A stretch of 16,551 nucleotides of DNA from NCBI GenBank assembly GCA_050945275.1, contig JBMNSQ010000029.1:1-16551 (forward strand), written 5' to 3'. The DNA is from JAAYWY01 sp050945275. Lineage in GTDB: Bacteria; Bacillota; DTU030; DUMP01. Shown here piece by piece: positions 16,443 through 16,551 of this stretch (position 1 is its first letter; each line of letters begins with the position of its first letter). The notes beneath the pieces are model-generated. The model did no database searches and had not been told where the DNA came from. It worked only from the letters and a program-made list of their open reading frames with translations. A program made the translations under genes and the position numbers.

Positions 16443-16551
16443 TTATAAATACCTCCCTCTATAATCTTAATTTATCTTCCTCAGGCTCACGTAATCTCAG
16501 TATGTCACATTAGTTTAGAATAAGAGAACGAGGTTAGCTATCTTCGATTGA

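Overview
The window looks like a chromosomal core region of a low- to mid-GC Gram-positive bacterium of the Firmicutes, most likely a clostridial or Peptococcaceae-type lineage. The evidence is the rapZ-yvcK-whiA cluster, a CggR-type glycolytic repressor at the head of a gap-pgk-tpiA-gpmI-eno operon, a T-box leader in front of a TrpP-type transporter, and strong Shine-Dalgarno (SD) sequences with frequent TTG and GTG starts. Base composition looks roughly balanced throughout, and I see no sign of transferred DNA, transposons, tRNA or rRNA genes, or CRISPR arrays. All 16 supported genes lie on the minus strand, so transcription runs from high to low coordinates.

Upstream part (16.5 to 13.4 kb): folD (one-carbon folate metabolism), then a two-[4Fe-4S] aldo/keto reductase. 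Next comes a non-coding stretch of about 450 bases holding a promoter and a complete T-box riboswitch. Its specifier reads UGG and its acceptor-pairing bulge reads UGGC; both fit tRNA-Trp. It controls trpP, which ends in a weak terminator.

Middle part (13.35 to 8.8 kb): a cytoplasmic NlpC/P60 peptidase with SH3-like N-terminal part, a spacer with three tandem 15-16 bp repeats, a Cof-type HAD phosphatase, then rapZ, yvcK and whiA. The last four are tightly packed or overlapping and probably one transcript.

Downstream part (8.7 to 0.14 kb): rpoN (sigma-54), cggR, gap, pgk, tpiA, gpmI and eno, which together encode all steps from glyceraldehyde-3-phosphate to phosphoenolpyruvate. Two CGGGAC direct repeats exactly 20 bp apart at the 5' end of cggR look like a CggR operator. 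Hairpins follow gpmI and eno. Several starts are corrected from the longest open frame (eno, tpiA, cggR, HAD phosphatase).

The most interesting points are the NADP-type cofactor signature of the only GAPDH here (Gly, Ala and Asn at the three positions that are Asp, Leu and Pro in NAD-specific enzymes), the probable CggR operator lying inside the apparent cggR coding start, and the tandem repeats carrying SD-like AGGAG before the HAD gene. I found no clearly undescribed multigene system; most of the window is conserved housekeeping DNA.
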